DNA from: Candidatus Nitrospira allomarina
GTDB taxonomy: Bacteria; Nitrospirota; Nitrospiria; Nitrospirales; UBA8639
Direction of reading: 5' to 3'
Assembly: GCF_032050975.1 (NCBI RefSeq)
Contig: NZ_CP116967.1
Location: forward strand, 3,717,001-3,781,000
Length of the DNA: 64,000 nucleotides
In this document: positions 1 to 8,861 of the stretch, piece after piece
Layout of the letters: each line of letters begins with the position of its first letter
How positions within the stretch are numbered: the first letter of the stretch is position 1
The notes under the pieces: model-generated
Told to the model about the DNA's origin: nothing
Seen by the model: only the letters and a program-made list of their open reading frames with translations
The model's database searches: none
Translations under genes and position numbers: made by a program

Positions 1-13
1 TGAATGCGACTTA

Positions 14-562
14 TCAGGAACGTTTTGGAGGGAATTGTGCCAAAACTTTCTGGACCGCCTCATTGATCAGACCGGTTTGGCCTCCTGTAGTACCCTTCCA
101 ATCCACCACGCCTTTAGCAACCCCACGCCAGATAATATGCTGAGGCGGCTTCGCATCAAGCAGATCGATGATGAGCGTCCCTTCCTCGTATTGGTAAACT
201 TCCGTGTAGCCCATACCCATCCCCCAGTAGGGCCTCATAAGCGGTCCTCGCATAGTTTCAACCTGAATTCGCTCTTCCCTACCAACATAATAGGTTACAT
301 GGAAATCAGATTTTCCAGCGATAATTTCGATGTACCCCTTGTTCGCCAGTTCGGCTGCGACCGCGTCCTGAATCCTTTCCCGGGCCATTTGGTTGGCCCC
401 ACCCAGATCAATGTCTCCTTCGGGCGTTTTCAGCATCCAGGAAAATGTCTTCAGCTCACTAAAGTCCGTCGACTCTCTATAATCAGAACTCACAGAAATG
501 GTGGAGCACCCCCAAAACCCGGGTAACGCCAACAAAACAAAAAGCCTCATGAAACATCGCAT
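14..562 (-). CDS. DUF4136-type lipoprotein
   Basis: A 182-residue secreted lipoprotein. The first 19 residues form a short basic, hydrophobic signal ending in a plausible lipobox (GFWGC), so Cys19 would be the lipidated residue. The body matches the DUF4136 pattern: an N-terminal strand with a 'tFxW' element (about residues 37-42), a central 'aAELANKGY' helix, and a C-terminal 'yeeGTLIIDLLDAkppqhIIWRG' core near residues 125-150. An AAAGGG element sits about 8 nt before the chosen ATG; a second in-frame ATG lies four codons in. It is the only gene on this strand here and is separated from the next gene by a long gap. Function unknown; DUF4136 proteins are envelope lipoproteins with no established activity. 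Confidence 0.85.
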   Translation of the reverse strand: MRCFMRLFVLLALPGFWGCSTISVSSDYRESTDFSELKTFSWMLKTPEGDIDLGGANQMARERIQDAVAAELANKGYIEIIAGKSDFHVTYYVGREERIQVETMRGPLMRPYWGMGMGYTEVYQYEEGTLIIDLLDAKPPQHIIWRGVAKGVVDWKGTTGGQTGLINEAVQKVLAQFPPKRS

Positions 563-1159
563 TTGTCATACCCTTTCTTTTACCATACACATCGCATTCC
601 CGAATTTCGGATTTCGTCTTTTCTTCACAGAGGGCACCCCCCAAAGTTCCTGCCTGCAGATTTCAGTCTGCCTGCACAGGTGGGCTTTGATCGTTTTTCC
701 GCTTTATCGGCATTAATATTGGGCGCCGTATGTCATAACAGAAAATTTCTGAAGATTGCCTAGCTCAAAAAACACCAGGAGCAAGGCCGATTCTCCCCCC
801 CAATCATGAGGGGCAATTGGTGCTTGTCCACTATGTTTTCTGCCTGCTCCGGTTTCTTGGCACCAAACTATAGCAGACACTTCTCACCCGTTTCGACTCG
901 CGACTCCAGATGCGATATTCCTCCTCGAGGAAATTCCTTGGATGAGCGGTGGGATGGTGATTGCCTCGGCATGAATAGATACGTTAAAAACCCTGGCGTC
1001 TTTTCCGACATGTTCAATCAGGATGTATTTGTGTGTGTCTAAAGATAAACAATTTCCCAGACTCGCAGAAATGACGCAAGGAGGATGGATGTCCGTCGAC
1101 AATTGCGAACCCGACGACTGATGTTCTTAAGTTGTATCGGCACAGGAAATTCTACTCAC
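563..1159. other. Intergenic stretch between divergent genes
   Basis: About 600 bases between the DUF4136 lipoprotein and the outward-facing barrel gene. It must hold both promoters. Short open frames here have no recognisable protein pattern. No RNA gene, clear terminator or repeat was seen. Confidence 0.5.
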
Positions 1160-2167
1160 ATGCCGTTTTTTGTATCTTTTCTCATTGGAGTTCTCTTTCT
1201 TGCCTCTCCTTCGTTTGCCGGGTGGAGGGTCACCGGCGAGAGTAATGTGTATTATACCGACGATGCGGCCCTGTTCTCCTCGACACGGCGGCTGAGTCGA
1301 AACCAGGACCCCACCCAACCGGTAATTGATAGCCTTCTTGCCAACCAGGGAGACGATGTAGTGTTTGAACCCATGGCCCACATAATGAAATCTTTTTCGT
1401 TAATGGGTCGACCTACCGAATTGGGTGTCCGTGGACAGGGGTTTGTGTTTACCGACAATACCCAATTCAATCACGGATCATTGAGCGTTGAGGCCTCCCA
1501 TAACCTGACCTCCACCACTGCGCTCCTGATGCGCTATTTTTTCGGACCCGATTTATTTTTAGGAAAGAACGAGGTACGGCCACTTGAAGAGTCCGACGGG
1601 AATCCCCCACAAGTTAAAAATGAAGAGGTCACCACCAATTATTGGGCCGGAGGGCTTGCTCAACAAATCCCCGGGGTCGACGATTTGCGGCTTATTCTCT
1701 ATGGCCGCTATGGATTGCGAGACTACGATAAACCCTTTCGCCAACGGGATACCAGGTTTTGGACGGTCGGGACACACGTGGAATGGGCGCCCACGCAGAA
1801 GATCGGGTTGGCGCTAGGCTACCATTATGAACGAGGATTGGCTGATGGGCGTAAGCAGCCGGAGCTACAAGATGATATCTCTTACTTCAATCATTTCGTG
1901 ACCGGAGAATTCGAATATGAGATCACAGAACGTCTTAGCTTAGAGATGGGACTGCATTATGAATTTAACGGTTGGACCACCGGTATCCAGGGGGATGAAC
2001 GCAAGGGACAACATGAAAATGTGATCCAGGGCGACATTGTTTCCCGGTATCTGGTGAACGAGGTTCTTCAGTTAACGGCCGGGTTTCAGGGGTCCCATCG
2101 AAAAGAGAGTTTTGAGAAGGGGTTAAAAAACCTGAACACATGGCTGGGCGCCAAATTGGCATTTTAA
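1160..2167 (+). CDS. Outer-membrane beta-barrel protein
   Basis: Predicted secreted beta-barrel of 335 residues from the preferred ATG at 1160. The open frame extends upstream to an ATG at 1085, but that start touches its AAGGAGG directly with no spacer and would put 25 polar residues before the signal peptide. The ATG at 1160 has AGGAAA about 10 nt upstream and begins a clean signal peptide (MPFFVSFLIGVLFLASPSFA). After it come alternating hydrophobic/polar strands rich in Tyr, Trp and Gly, and the chain ends in an aromatic residue (LGAKLAF), typical of BAM-targeted barrels. It resembles outer-membrane 'surface lipoprotein assembly modifier/DUF560-like' barrels only in general style, so no family is assigned. 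A 7-bp inverted repeat follows the stop. Confidence 0.75.
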   Translation: MPFFVSFLIGVLFLASPSFAGWRVTGESNVYYTDDAALFSSTRRLSRNQDPTQPVIDSLLANQGDDVVFEPMAHIMKSFSLMGRPTELGVRGQGFVFTDNTQFNHGSLSVEASHNLTSTTALLMRYFFGPDLFLGKNEVRPLEESDGNPPQVKNEEVTTNYWAGGLAQQIPGVDDLRLILYGRYGLRDYDKPFRQRDTRFWTVGTHVEWAPTQKIGLALGYHYERGLADGRKQPELQDDISYFNHFVTGEFEYEITERLSLEMGLHYEFNGWTTGIQGDERKGQHENVIQGDIVSRYLVNEVLQLTAGFQGSHRKESFEKGLKNLNTWLGAKLAF

Positions 2168-2189
2168 ATTCCTAACGCCGAAAAGAATG

Positions 2190-2212
2190 ATCCTCTCAGT
2201 AACCCAGAGGAT
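2190..2212 (+). terminator. Inverted repeat after the barrel gene
   Basis: ATCCTCT (2190-2196) pairs perfectly with AGAGGAT (2206-2212) around a 9-nt loop, 23 nt after the stop codon. There is no clear T-run, so it is only a possible terminator. Confidence 0.3.
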
Positions 2213-2539
2213 GGGCACGTCAGAAAATTTCATTCTTGCGAATATTTCCTGAGTGCACCCTGTCTTAATGAGTTTTTTGCAAGAGGGTGCTATCTTGTGA
2301 CGCCTCATGCCAGGGCTGCCATTCCGAAGAAGATTTCGGTCTGAAGCGGCAAAAAAGGTAGAGGCGTTTTTCTGAACATTGATATTTTCACTGGCCGATT
2401 TCAAACAAGGCCACAACCCATCCCGACAGGAAGAGGGAACTGAAGAGCGATCAGCGCCGGCAACCACCCAGGCTAATGTCGAACGAACCTAAACTTTAGA
2501 GCAGCCTAAACCAGGGCTCCACACCTCAGTATAGCTTCC
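2213..2539. other. Intergenic stretch
   Basis: About 330 bases upstream of the alginate-export-type gene. No convincing coding frame, RNA or repeat was seen; it presumably holds the promoter of the downstream porin. Confidence 0.4.
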
Positions 2540-4081
2540 ATGCGGAATTGGTTCACCCAAATCAGGAATGCAGGAAAAGTCATGGCTCTATCCTTGTGTT
2601 GGATCCTGCTGACTGCCTCCGTTTCGCAGAGCGAAGAACCCCACAAACAACCATCTCCTCCCATAGATGATCCTTTCTTGCTATGGCGATTGGATGCAGT
2701 CAGGAAAAGAACCAGAGACATTCCTCAAAATGTATGGGAGCGGATTCGAAACGGTCAGAAGTGGACCTGGAATGAATATCCTGATCAAGTGCTTATTCAG
2801 GAAGAAAACGTTATCAAATGGCCCCGGTATTTGTCCGCTGCCCTAAATACCCCCGAGTGGTTGGATCTGGGCTTTACCAATCGAGTTCGTCGAGAAGGAT
2901 TTGATTACCCTTTTAAGGCCGACCAGAAAGGCAATACCTGGACCTGGAATCAGCGAACCCGCTTTCGGGCCACGACCAAATGGAAGGTTTTCCGGGCTGA
3001 GCTAGAGTTTCAAGGAGCGAATTCCGGTGAACAGTCCAATACGGACGTCGTTGGTTCTTCCACGTTCAATGCGGCCAATATCCAACAATTGTTTGTGTCT
3101 ATGACTCTCCCAAGTTTCCTGGAGACCGGCCTTCGAACGGATCTTCACGTCGGTCGCATTAATATGGATGTCGGGTCAAGACGCCTCGTCGCTCGTTCTC
3201 GTTTTCCAAATACCGCCCAACCCTTTGATGGTATTCATTGGAGAGTAGCTGAGACCAATCAGTGGTTTTTCCGCGCCTTTTTTTCGGAAGTTGTTTCCGA
3301 TAACAACAACAGGAATCGCTTTGGCTTGTTTACGAATGGAGGTAATTATTTCTGGGGGCTTTCGTATGAAAACTCGCACGTTTCCTGGGCCAGAACCCAA
3401 CTCTACTATTTTGGCAGGGATGAAAAGGAGAAGAAAGGAGGAACCGAACGAGAGCATTCAACATTAGGAGTCCGGGTCTATCAACGACCGGAAATTGGAG
3501 CGTATGATTATGAAGCGGAATCTGCCTGGCAATTCGGTACATTGGACAACATGGATCATTTTGCGTACCTCCAACATTTCTCCCTTGGCTATACCTTTGC
3601 CTTTCCATGGTCACCAAGGATTTTGGCCATGTATGATTATGCCAGTGGCACAAAAAATCCTAATGGGAACCAAAGCCATACTTTCGATAGCCTCTTTGGT
3701 GCGCGCAATTTTGAATATACCTCCACCAGTCTCTTCGGCCCTTTCTTTCGTTCCAACATCAGCTCGCCTGGCATCCGGCTGATCACTCACCCACTTCCAA
3801 CCTTGGATATCAATGTGAAATACCGGGTCTGGTATTTGGCCCAATCCCGGGATAAGTGGGTCAACTCCGGCATGCAAGATCCAACGGGAGCCGCAGGAAA
3901 TTTTTTAGGACAGGATGTGCAAGTCAGACTTCAATGGCGTCCTTCGCCAAGCTTCATCATTGATGCCGGCTATGAACACTTCTTTAAGGGCTCTTATATT
4001 AAAAATCAGACTGATGTGCCAGGAAATCCTCCAGCCAATGATACCAATTACTTCTATATCCAAACAGAAGTCAGATTTTAG
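2540..4081 (+). CDS. Alginate-export family outer-membrane porin
   Basis: A 513-residue outer-membrane protein with a signal peptide (residues 1-31, ending near SVSQSEE). It fits the Alginate_exp barrel family: the mid-region carries the 'GRinMDvGSRRLvaRsrFpNTaqpFDGihW' block (around residues 201-233), a hallmark of this family, followed by long amphipathic strands and a C-terminal aromatic residue (TEVRF). Members form wide 18-strand channels; AlgE exports alginate, but most relatives serve unknown solutes. No polysaccharide-biosynthesis genes lie nearby, so alginate export should not be assumed. It stands alone, with gaps of more than 300 bases on both sides. Confidence 0.85.
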   Translation: MRNWFTQIRNAGKVMALSLCWILLTASVSQSEEPHKQPSPPIDDPFLLWRLDAVRKRTRDIPQNVWERIRNGQKWTWNEYPDQVLIQEENVIKWPRYLSAALNTPEWLDLGFTNRVRREGFDYPFKADQKGNTWTWNQRTRFRATTKWKVFRAELEFQGANSGEQSNTDVVGSSTFNAANIQQLFVSMTLPSFLETGLRTDLHVGRINMDVGSRRLVARSRFPNTAQPFDGIHWRVAETNQWFFRAFFSEVVSDNNNRNRFGLFTNGGNYFWGLSYENSHVSWARTQLYYFGRDEKEKKGGTEREHSTLGVRVYQRPEIGAYDYEAESAWQFGTLDNMDHFAYLQHFSLGYTFAFPWSPRILAMYDYASGTKNPNGNQSHTFDSLFGARNFEYTSTSLFGPFFRSNISSPGIRLITHPLPTLDINVKYRVWYLAQSRDKWVNSGMQDPTGAAGNFLGQDVQVRLQWRPSPSFIIDAGYEHFFKGSYIKNQTDVPGNPPANDTNYFYIQTEVRF

Positions 4082-4319
4082 GTTTCTGGAAAGGACAATC
4101 GGCGAATAAGCCATTTGGAGGGACTCGAATTTTTTCCATTCCTGACCTTAATCCGGAAAATTTTTTTTCGTCGTCTGAAACCAATCCATTCCTTCCTTCA
4201 TATTTCTCACACTCTTCTCAGAACCCCATTCATCGGTCAGGGTCCATCAGGCCGTGCAAAAATAGTTGGCATTTTCCCTTGAGTTCTGAGCCTGGACAAT
4301 GGAAAATACCGTTCCTCTC
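4082..4319. other. Intergenic stretch before the RND operon
   Basis: AT-rich spacer with runs of A and T (for example near 4158-4170). No coding frame is convincing. Together with the inverted repeats just downstream it is the likely control region of the efflux operon. Confidence 0.4.
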
Positions 4320-4353
4320 TTCTATCCGGTCACAAACCGGAAAATGGATAGAA
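4320..4353. promoter_or_regulatory. Overlapping inverted repeats upstream of the efflux operon
   Basis: TTCTATCC (4320-4327) pairs exactly with GGATAGAA (4346-4353). Inside it, TCCGGT (4325-4330) pairs exactly with ACCGGA (4336-4341) around CACAA. The element ends 57 nt before the adaptor start. Size and position suit an operator for a dimeric repressor of the TetR/MarR kind that often controls RND pumps. No such regulator is encoded next to it, so this is inference from the dyads alone. Confidence 0.4.
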
Positions 4354-4409
4354 CATAAATTAATGGATTTTTTTGTCATTTCTTCGTATAAAACCCAGGA
4401 ACGTCAATC

Positions 4410-5615
4410 GTGAAAATGCGAGTACACACTCCACATACCCATTTCAGGAAAGGGTCAAAGCTGCTGCTATGCCTGATGTTGGCGATGACCTCCGGGTGCG
4501 ATCGCCCGGAAGCGGAATCCACCGCCACGCCCCCGGAGGTGTTGGTTGCGGAGGTAATTCAAAAAGACGTCCCGATTTATGGAGAGTGGGTCGGAACGAC
4601 AGTTGGCTATGTGGATGCGCAGATTCGCGCCAGAATTCAGGGATATCTCCTGTCCCGACATTACACGGAAGGATCCGTTGTCAAAGCCAACGATCTCTTG
4701 TTTAAAATCGATCCACGACCTTACAAGGCAACCCTGGATCAGTTGAAGGCCGAACTCATCAGGGCGGACGCGGCCTATAAAAAAAGCCTGCTTGACATCA
4801 AGCGGAACACCCCTCTTGCGGCGGAAGGGGCCATCAGCCAGAAGGAACTGGATGATGCCATACAAGCCGGCACGGCAAACCGGGCCTCGGTCGCTTCTGC
4901 GCGCGCCAAATTGGACAATGCCCAACTCAACCTTGATTGGACCAGTGTGACGTCTCCGATCAGCGGGATAGCCGGAATCGCTACCGCGCAAATCGGTGAT
5001 CTCATCGTCGAGAATACGGTGATGACGACGGTCTCTCAAGTAGACCCGATTAAGGTCAATTTCCCCATTAGTGAGAGGGAATATTTACAATTTGCGGATC
5101 GGATCGCGAAAGCCGGTAATAAGGCCGAAGCACAACGATCCAATAAACATACTCTCGAGCTGGTCCTTGCCGACGGAAGCGTCTACCCGCACAAGGGGAG
5201 AGCCGTACTCGCTGATCGCCAGGTTGATGGCAAAACCGGAACGATCACCATCGTGAGTTATTTCCCGAACCCTACCCATCTCCTACGCCCCGGCCTCTTT
5301 GCCAAAGTGCGTGCCTCTATCGAAACCCGAGTAGGAGGACTCTTAGTTCCACAGCGGGCCGTCAAGGAACTTCAGGGTACGTATCAGGTCGGAATAATCG
5401 GAGCCGAGAACAAGGTGGCTTTTCGAAACGTGATTCCCAGTCACAGGATCGGATCACTCTGGCTGATTGATGAAGGCCTGAAACCCGGCGAGATGGTCAT
5501 CGTTGAAGGCCTTCTCAAGGTCCGTGATGGGATGGAGGTCACACCCAAATTGACCCAGGCCGAAACACAACCCGGCGCCGAGGGTTCCCCCGAACAACCT
5601 GACACGACCCAATAA
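4410..5615 (+). CDS. RND efflux periplasmic adaptor (MFP) lipoprotein
   Basis: A 401-residue adaptor linking the inner-membrane RND pump to the outer-membrane factor. The N-terminal signal ends at a lipobox (MTSGC), so it is probably anchored in the inner membrane like AcrA. Then come the split lipoyl domain ('GYVDAQIRARIQGYLLSRHYTEGSVVKANDLLFKIDPRPY' region, about residues 66-105), a helical hairpin (about 105-170), and the beta-barrel and membrane-proximal parts ('VDPIKVNFPISEREYL', 'LLRPGLFAKVRA', 'VPQRAVKE'). It starts at GTG 4410 with AGGAA 9 nt upstream; an in-frame ATG two codons later is farther from that site. The pump gene begins 5 nt after its stop, so the three pump genes form one operon. 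Confidence 0.92.
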   Translation: MKMRVHTPHTHFRKGSKLLLCLMLAMTSGCDRPEAESTATPPEVLVAEVIQKDVPIYGEWVGTTVGYVDAQIRARIQGYLLSRHYTEGSVVKANDLLFKIDPRPYKATLDQLKAELIRADAAYKKSLLDIKRNTPLAAEGAISQKELDDAIQAGTANRASVASARAKLDNAQLNLDWTSVTSPISGIAGIATAQIGDLIVENTVMTTVSQVDPIKVNFPISEREYLQFADRIAKAGNKAEAQRSNKHTLELVLADGSVYPHKGRAVLADRQVDGKTGTITIVSYFPNPTHLLRPGLFAKVRASIETRVGGLLVPQRAVKELQGTYQVGIIGAENKVAFRNVIPSHRIGSLWLIDEGLKPGEMVIVEGLLKVRDGMEVTPKLTQAETQPGAEGSPEQPDTTQ

Positions 5616-5620
5616 ATCCC

Positions 5621-8600
5621 ATGGCCAAATTCTTTATCGACCGCCCGATCGTCGCCATCGTCATTTCGATCATCATGGTGGTTCTTGGCCTCGTCTCCAT
5701 GGTGCAACTCCCCATTGCGCTGTTTCCCAACATTGCCCCTCCTGAAATCATGTTACAGGCCACGTATGTCGGCGCGGATGCCGTTACCCTGGAGCAGTCC
5801 GTGGCCACCCCCATCGAACAGCAGATGGCCGGAGTAGACAATTCCATCTATATGTATTCCATGAACGCCAACAATGGCCAGATGACGTTGCGCGTGGATT
5901 TTGACGTCGACACGATACCCAACGATGACCAGATCCTGACGCAGATGCGTTACATGCAGGCCGAATCGCAATTGCCTGCCGACGTGAGAAACTACGGGGT
6001 CACGATCAAAAAGGCCACCACCAGCCCACTGGCGATTTTCAGCCTCTATTCCCCTGGTGGCACGTATGACGAAATTTTTCTGGCCAATTACGCCTACGTC
6101 AACATCAACGATTCCCTTGCGAGGGTTCCCGGTGTGGCGCAGGTCTTGATCTTCGGAGCGGGTCAATATGCCATGCGCTTCTGGGTAGACCCCGACCATC
6201 TGGCTAAACTGGAAATCACGGTAGCCGAGATTCTGGATGCCATCAAAAAACAGAACACGGTCAACCCCGCCGGTCAGATCGGTGGGCAGCCCGTTCCCCA
6301 GGGACAGGAATTCACCTATACCGTGCTCGCCCAGGGCCGCCTGGCCAACGAGGAGGAGTTCGGGCAGATCATCGTGCGTGCCAACGCGGACGGCTCCATT
6401 ATCCGGTTAAAGGATGTGGCGCGTATCGAACTGGGTGCGCAAACCTACAGTCAGATCGGCCGTCTGGACGGAAAGCCCAGTGCGGCCATTGCTATTTATC
6501 AACTTCCTGGTTCAAACGCCATCACTACCATGGATCACGCCAAGAAACTGATGGCAGAGATGAAGCTGCGGTTTCCTGACGATCTGGAGTACAAGATCGC
6601 GCTCGACACAACCCTGGCGGTGCGAGAGGGCATCAAGGAAATCGTGCATACCCTCTTCGAAGCGGTGATCCTCGTGATCATTGTGGTCTTCCTTTTCCTT
6701 CAGGGATGGCGGGCCACCCTCATCCCACTCATTGCGGTTCCTGTTTCTCTTATCGGGACATTCACGGTATTCCCCATATTGGACTTTTCGATCAACACGC
6801 TGTCGTTGCTGGGGCTGGTGTTGGCCATCGGCCTTGTAGTTGACGATGCCATCGTTGTGGTCGAGGCGGTCGAACACCATATCGAGAAGGGACTGTCCCC
6901 GAAGGATGCCACCCGGAAAGCCATGGATGAGGTCTCCGGACCGGTGATTGCGATCGCCCTAATCCTCTCGGCGGTTTTCATCCCGACGGCCTTCATCCCG
7001 GGGATTACGGGAAGCTTTTATCAGCAGTTCGCACTCACGATTGCTCTCTCAGTCATTCTTTCCGCCTTTAATGCGTTAACACTCAGCCCTGCTCTCTCTG
7101 CCATGCTCCTGCGTCCCAAAACCCCTGCAAGAGGACCATTGGGAGCCTTTTTCGAGTGGTTCAATTACCGGTTTGAACGGGCCACCACCGGATATGTTGG
7201 ATATTGCCACCATCTCATTCGCAAGGCCGGACGGTCCATGGTCATCCTGCTTGTGTTCATTATTGCCGCAGGGTTTTTGGGAACACGCCTTCCCACCGGC
7301 TTCCTTCCGACGGAGGATCAGGGATATGTTTTCCTGAACCTCCAACTGCCGTTAGCGTCCTCACTGCAACGAACGAATGAAGTCGCCAAGAAGGTCGAAG
7401 CTATTCTGCTCGAGACTCCCGGCATTCAGCACGTCACCACCGTCGTGGGATATAGTTTGTTGAGCAGTGTGACGACGACCTATAACGGATTCTTTTTTGT
7501 CACACTCGCCCCATGGGAGGAACGCACCAAACCGGAGGAAAAACTTTTAGCTATTTTCAAAGATGTAAACCGGAAACTCGCGGCATTGCCTGAAGCCATG
7601 GCCTTTCTTTTCCCTCCGCCGGCCATTCCTGGCGTGGGGACCTCGGGAGGCGTTTCCTTCGTCCTGGAGGATCGTTCCGGACAGGATGTGGCCTTTCTTG
7701 CAAAAAACCTCGAACGTTTTATGGAAGCTGCCCGTCAACGACCGGAAGTCGCTTCCGTGAATACCACCTTTATTCCCGCAGTACCTCAAGTGTTTGCCAA
7801 AGTAGATCGGGACAAAGCGCTCAAACAAGGCGTGCAACTGGAGGATGTCTATAAAACGCTCCAGGCATTCATGGGGGGTGTGATGGTGAACTATTTCAAT
7901 CGATTCGGCCGTGTCTGGCAGGTGTATGTGCAGGCGGAAGGAGACTTTCGGACCAATGCCGAAAACGTCGGTCAATTTTTCGTACGAAATACGTCCGGTG
8001 AAATGGTCCCGCTCTCGACCCTTGTCACTATGGAAAAAGTTTCCGGGCCTGAATTCACCATGCGCTTCAACGGCTACCGGTCCGCACAAATTTTCGCTTC
8101 CGGAAAACCGGGGTATACCTCCGGTCAGGTCATGGAAGCCTTGGAGGAGGTCTTTACCGAAACCATGCCACATGAAATGGGCTTCGATTACATGGGCATG
8201 TCATTCCAGGAAAAGGCCGCGGCTGAGGGAGTACCCGCCAGTGTGATTTTCGGCTTCTCCCTCCTCTTTGTCTTTCTGATCCTGGCAGCCCAGTATGAGA
8301 GTTGGGGTCTCCCCTTCAGTGTGCTTTTCTGCACGCCGATCGCCGTGTTCGGAGCGTTTGGAGCTCTGTGGGCACTTGGAATGGAAAACAACGTGTTCAC
8401 TCAAATCGGCCTCATCATGCTCATCGGCCTGTCTGCAAAAAACGCGATCCTGATCGTGGAATTCGCAAAAATGGAATATGAAAAAGGTCGTTCTCTGGTG
8501 GAGGCAGCACTTACGGGAGCCCGGCTACGCCTACGGCCGATCCTGATGACCTCGCTGGCCTTTATCCTGGGAGTGGTTCCTCTGGTTCTCTCATCGGGGG

Positions 8601-8860
8601 CAGGCGCACACGGGAGAATTCTTCTCGGGGTGGCCGTGATCGGAGGGATGATCGCCGCCAGCTTTATTGCCATTTTTCTTATCCCTGTCGCGTTTTATGT
8701 CGTAGAACGGCTCATGCACCGTCATGACGAGGAACTCCCCCCGGACCCTGAGGGCCCGACATCCGAAGACTATGAGTTCCTGGAGGATAAAGATTCACTT
8801 AAAATATCCTCACAACACAAAACCGGACAGGCTTCAATTCATCTTCAGGGAGAGCACTGA
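5621..8860 (+). CDS. HAE1-family RND multidrug efflux pump (AcrB-like)
   Basis: A 1079-residue inner-membrane proton-driven pump of the AcrB/MexB/MexF family, slightly longer than typical because of an acidic C-terminal tail. Seen directly: the N-terminal 'FIDRPIVAIVISIIM' TM1, the two-lobed periplasmic porter domains, the TM4 'GLVVDDAIVVVE' motif with both proton-relay aspartates, and the TM10 lysine in 'SAKNAILIVEFAK'. The pair of Asp residues and the absence of Met clusters point to organic substrates (drugs, bile-like compounds, solvents) rather than metal ions. It lies in an operon between its adaptor (5-nt gap) and its outer-membrane factor (1-nt gap). The substrate cannot be read from sequence. 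Confidence 0.95.
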   Translation: MAKFFIDRPIVAIVISIIMVVLGLVSMVQLPIALFPNIAPPEIMLQATYVGADAVTLEQSVATPIEQQMAGVDNSIYMYSMNANNGQMTLRVDFDVDTIPNDDQILTQMRYMQAESQLPADVRNYGVTIKKATTSPLAIFSLYSPGGTYDEIFLANYAYVNINDSLARVPGVAQVLIFGAGQYAMRFWVDPDHLAKLEITVAEILDAIKKQNTVNPAGQIGGQPVPQGQEFTYTVLAQGRLANEEEFGQIIVRANADGSIIRLKDVARIELGAQTYSQIGRLDGKPSAAIAIYQLPGSNAITTMDHAKKLMAEMKLRFPDDLEYKIALDTTLAVREGIKEIVHTLFEAVILVIIVVFLFLQGWRATLIPLIAVPVSLIGTFTVFPILDFSINTLSLLGLVLAIGLVVDDAIVVVEAVEHHIEKGLSPKDATRKAMDEVSGPVIAIALILSAVFIPTAFIPGITGSFYQQFALTIALSVILSAFNALTLSPALSAMLLRPKTPARGPLGAFFEWFNYRFERATTGYVGYCHHLIRKAGRSMVILLVFIIAAGFLGTRLPTGFLPTEDQGYVFLNLQLPLASSLQRTNEVAKKVEAILLETPGIQHVTTVVGYSLLSSVTTTYNGFFFVTLAPWEERTKPEEKLLAIFKDVNRKLAALPEAMAFLFPPPAIPGVGTSGGVSFVLEDRSGQDVAFLAKNLERFMEAARQRPEVASVNTTFIPAVPQVFAKVDRDKALKQGVQLEDVYKTLQAFMGGVMVNYFNRFGRVWQVYVQAEGDFRTNAENVGQFFVRNTSGEMVPLSTLVTMEKVSGPEFTMRFNGYRSAQIFASGKPGYTSGQVMEALEEVFTETMPHEMGFDYMGMSFQEKAAAEGVPASVIFGFSLLFVFLILAAQYESWGLPFSVLFCTPIAVFGAFGALWALGMENNVFTQIGLIMLIGLSAKNAILIVEFAKMEYEKGRSLVEAALTGARLRLRPILMTSLAFILGVVPLVLSSGAGAHGRILLGVAVIGGMIAASFIAIFLIPVAFYVVERLMHRHDEELPPDPEGPTSEDYEFLEDKDSLKISSQHKTGQASIHLQGEH

Positions 8861-8861
8861 T

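Noticed and set aside
5753-8673. Long open frames on the strand opposite the RND pump gene
   Set aside because: They have no ribosome sites and arise from codon bias of the real pump gene; their products look like low-complexity mirror sequences.
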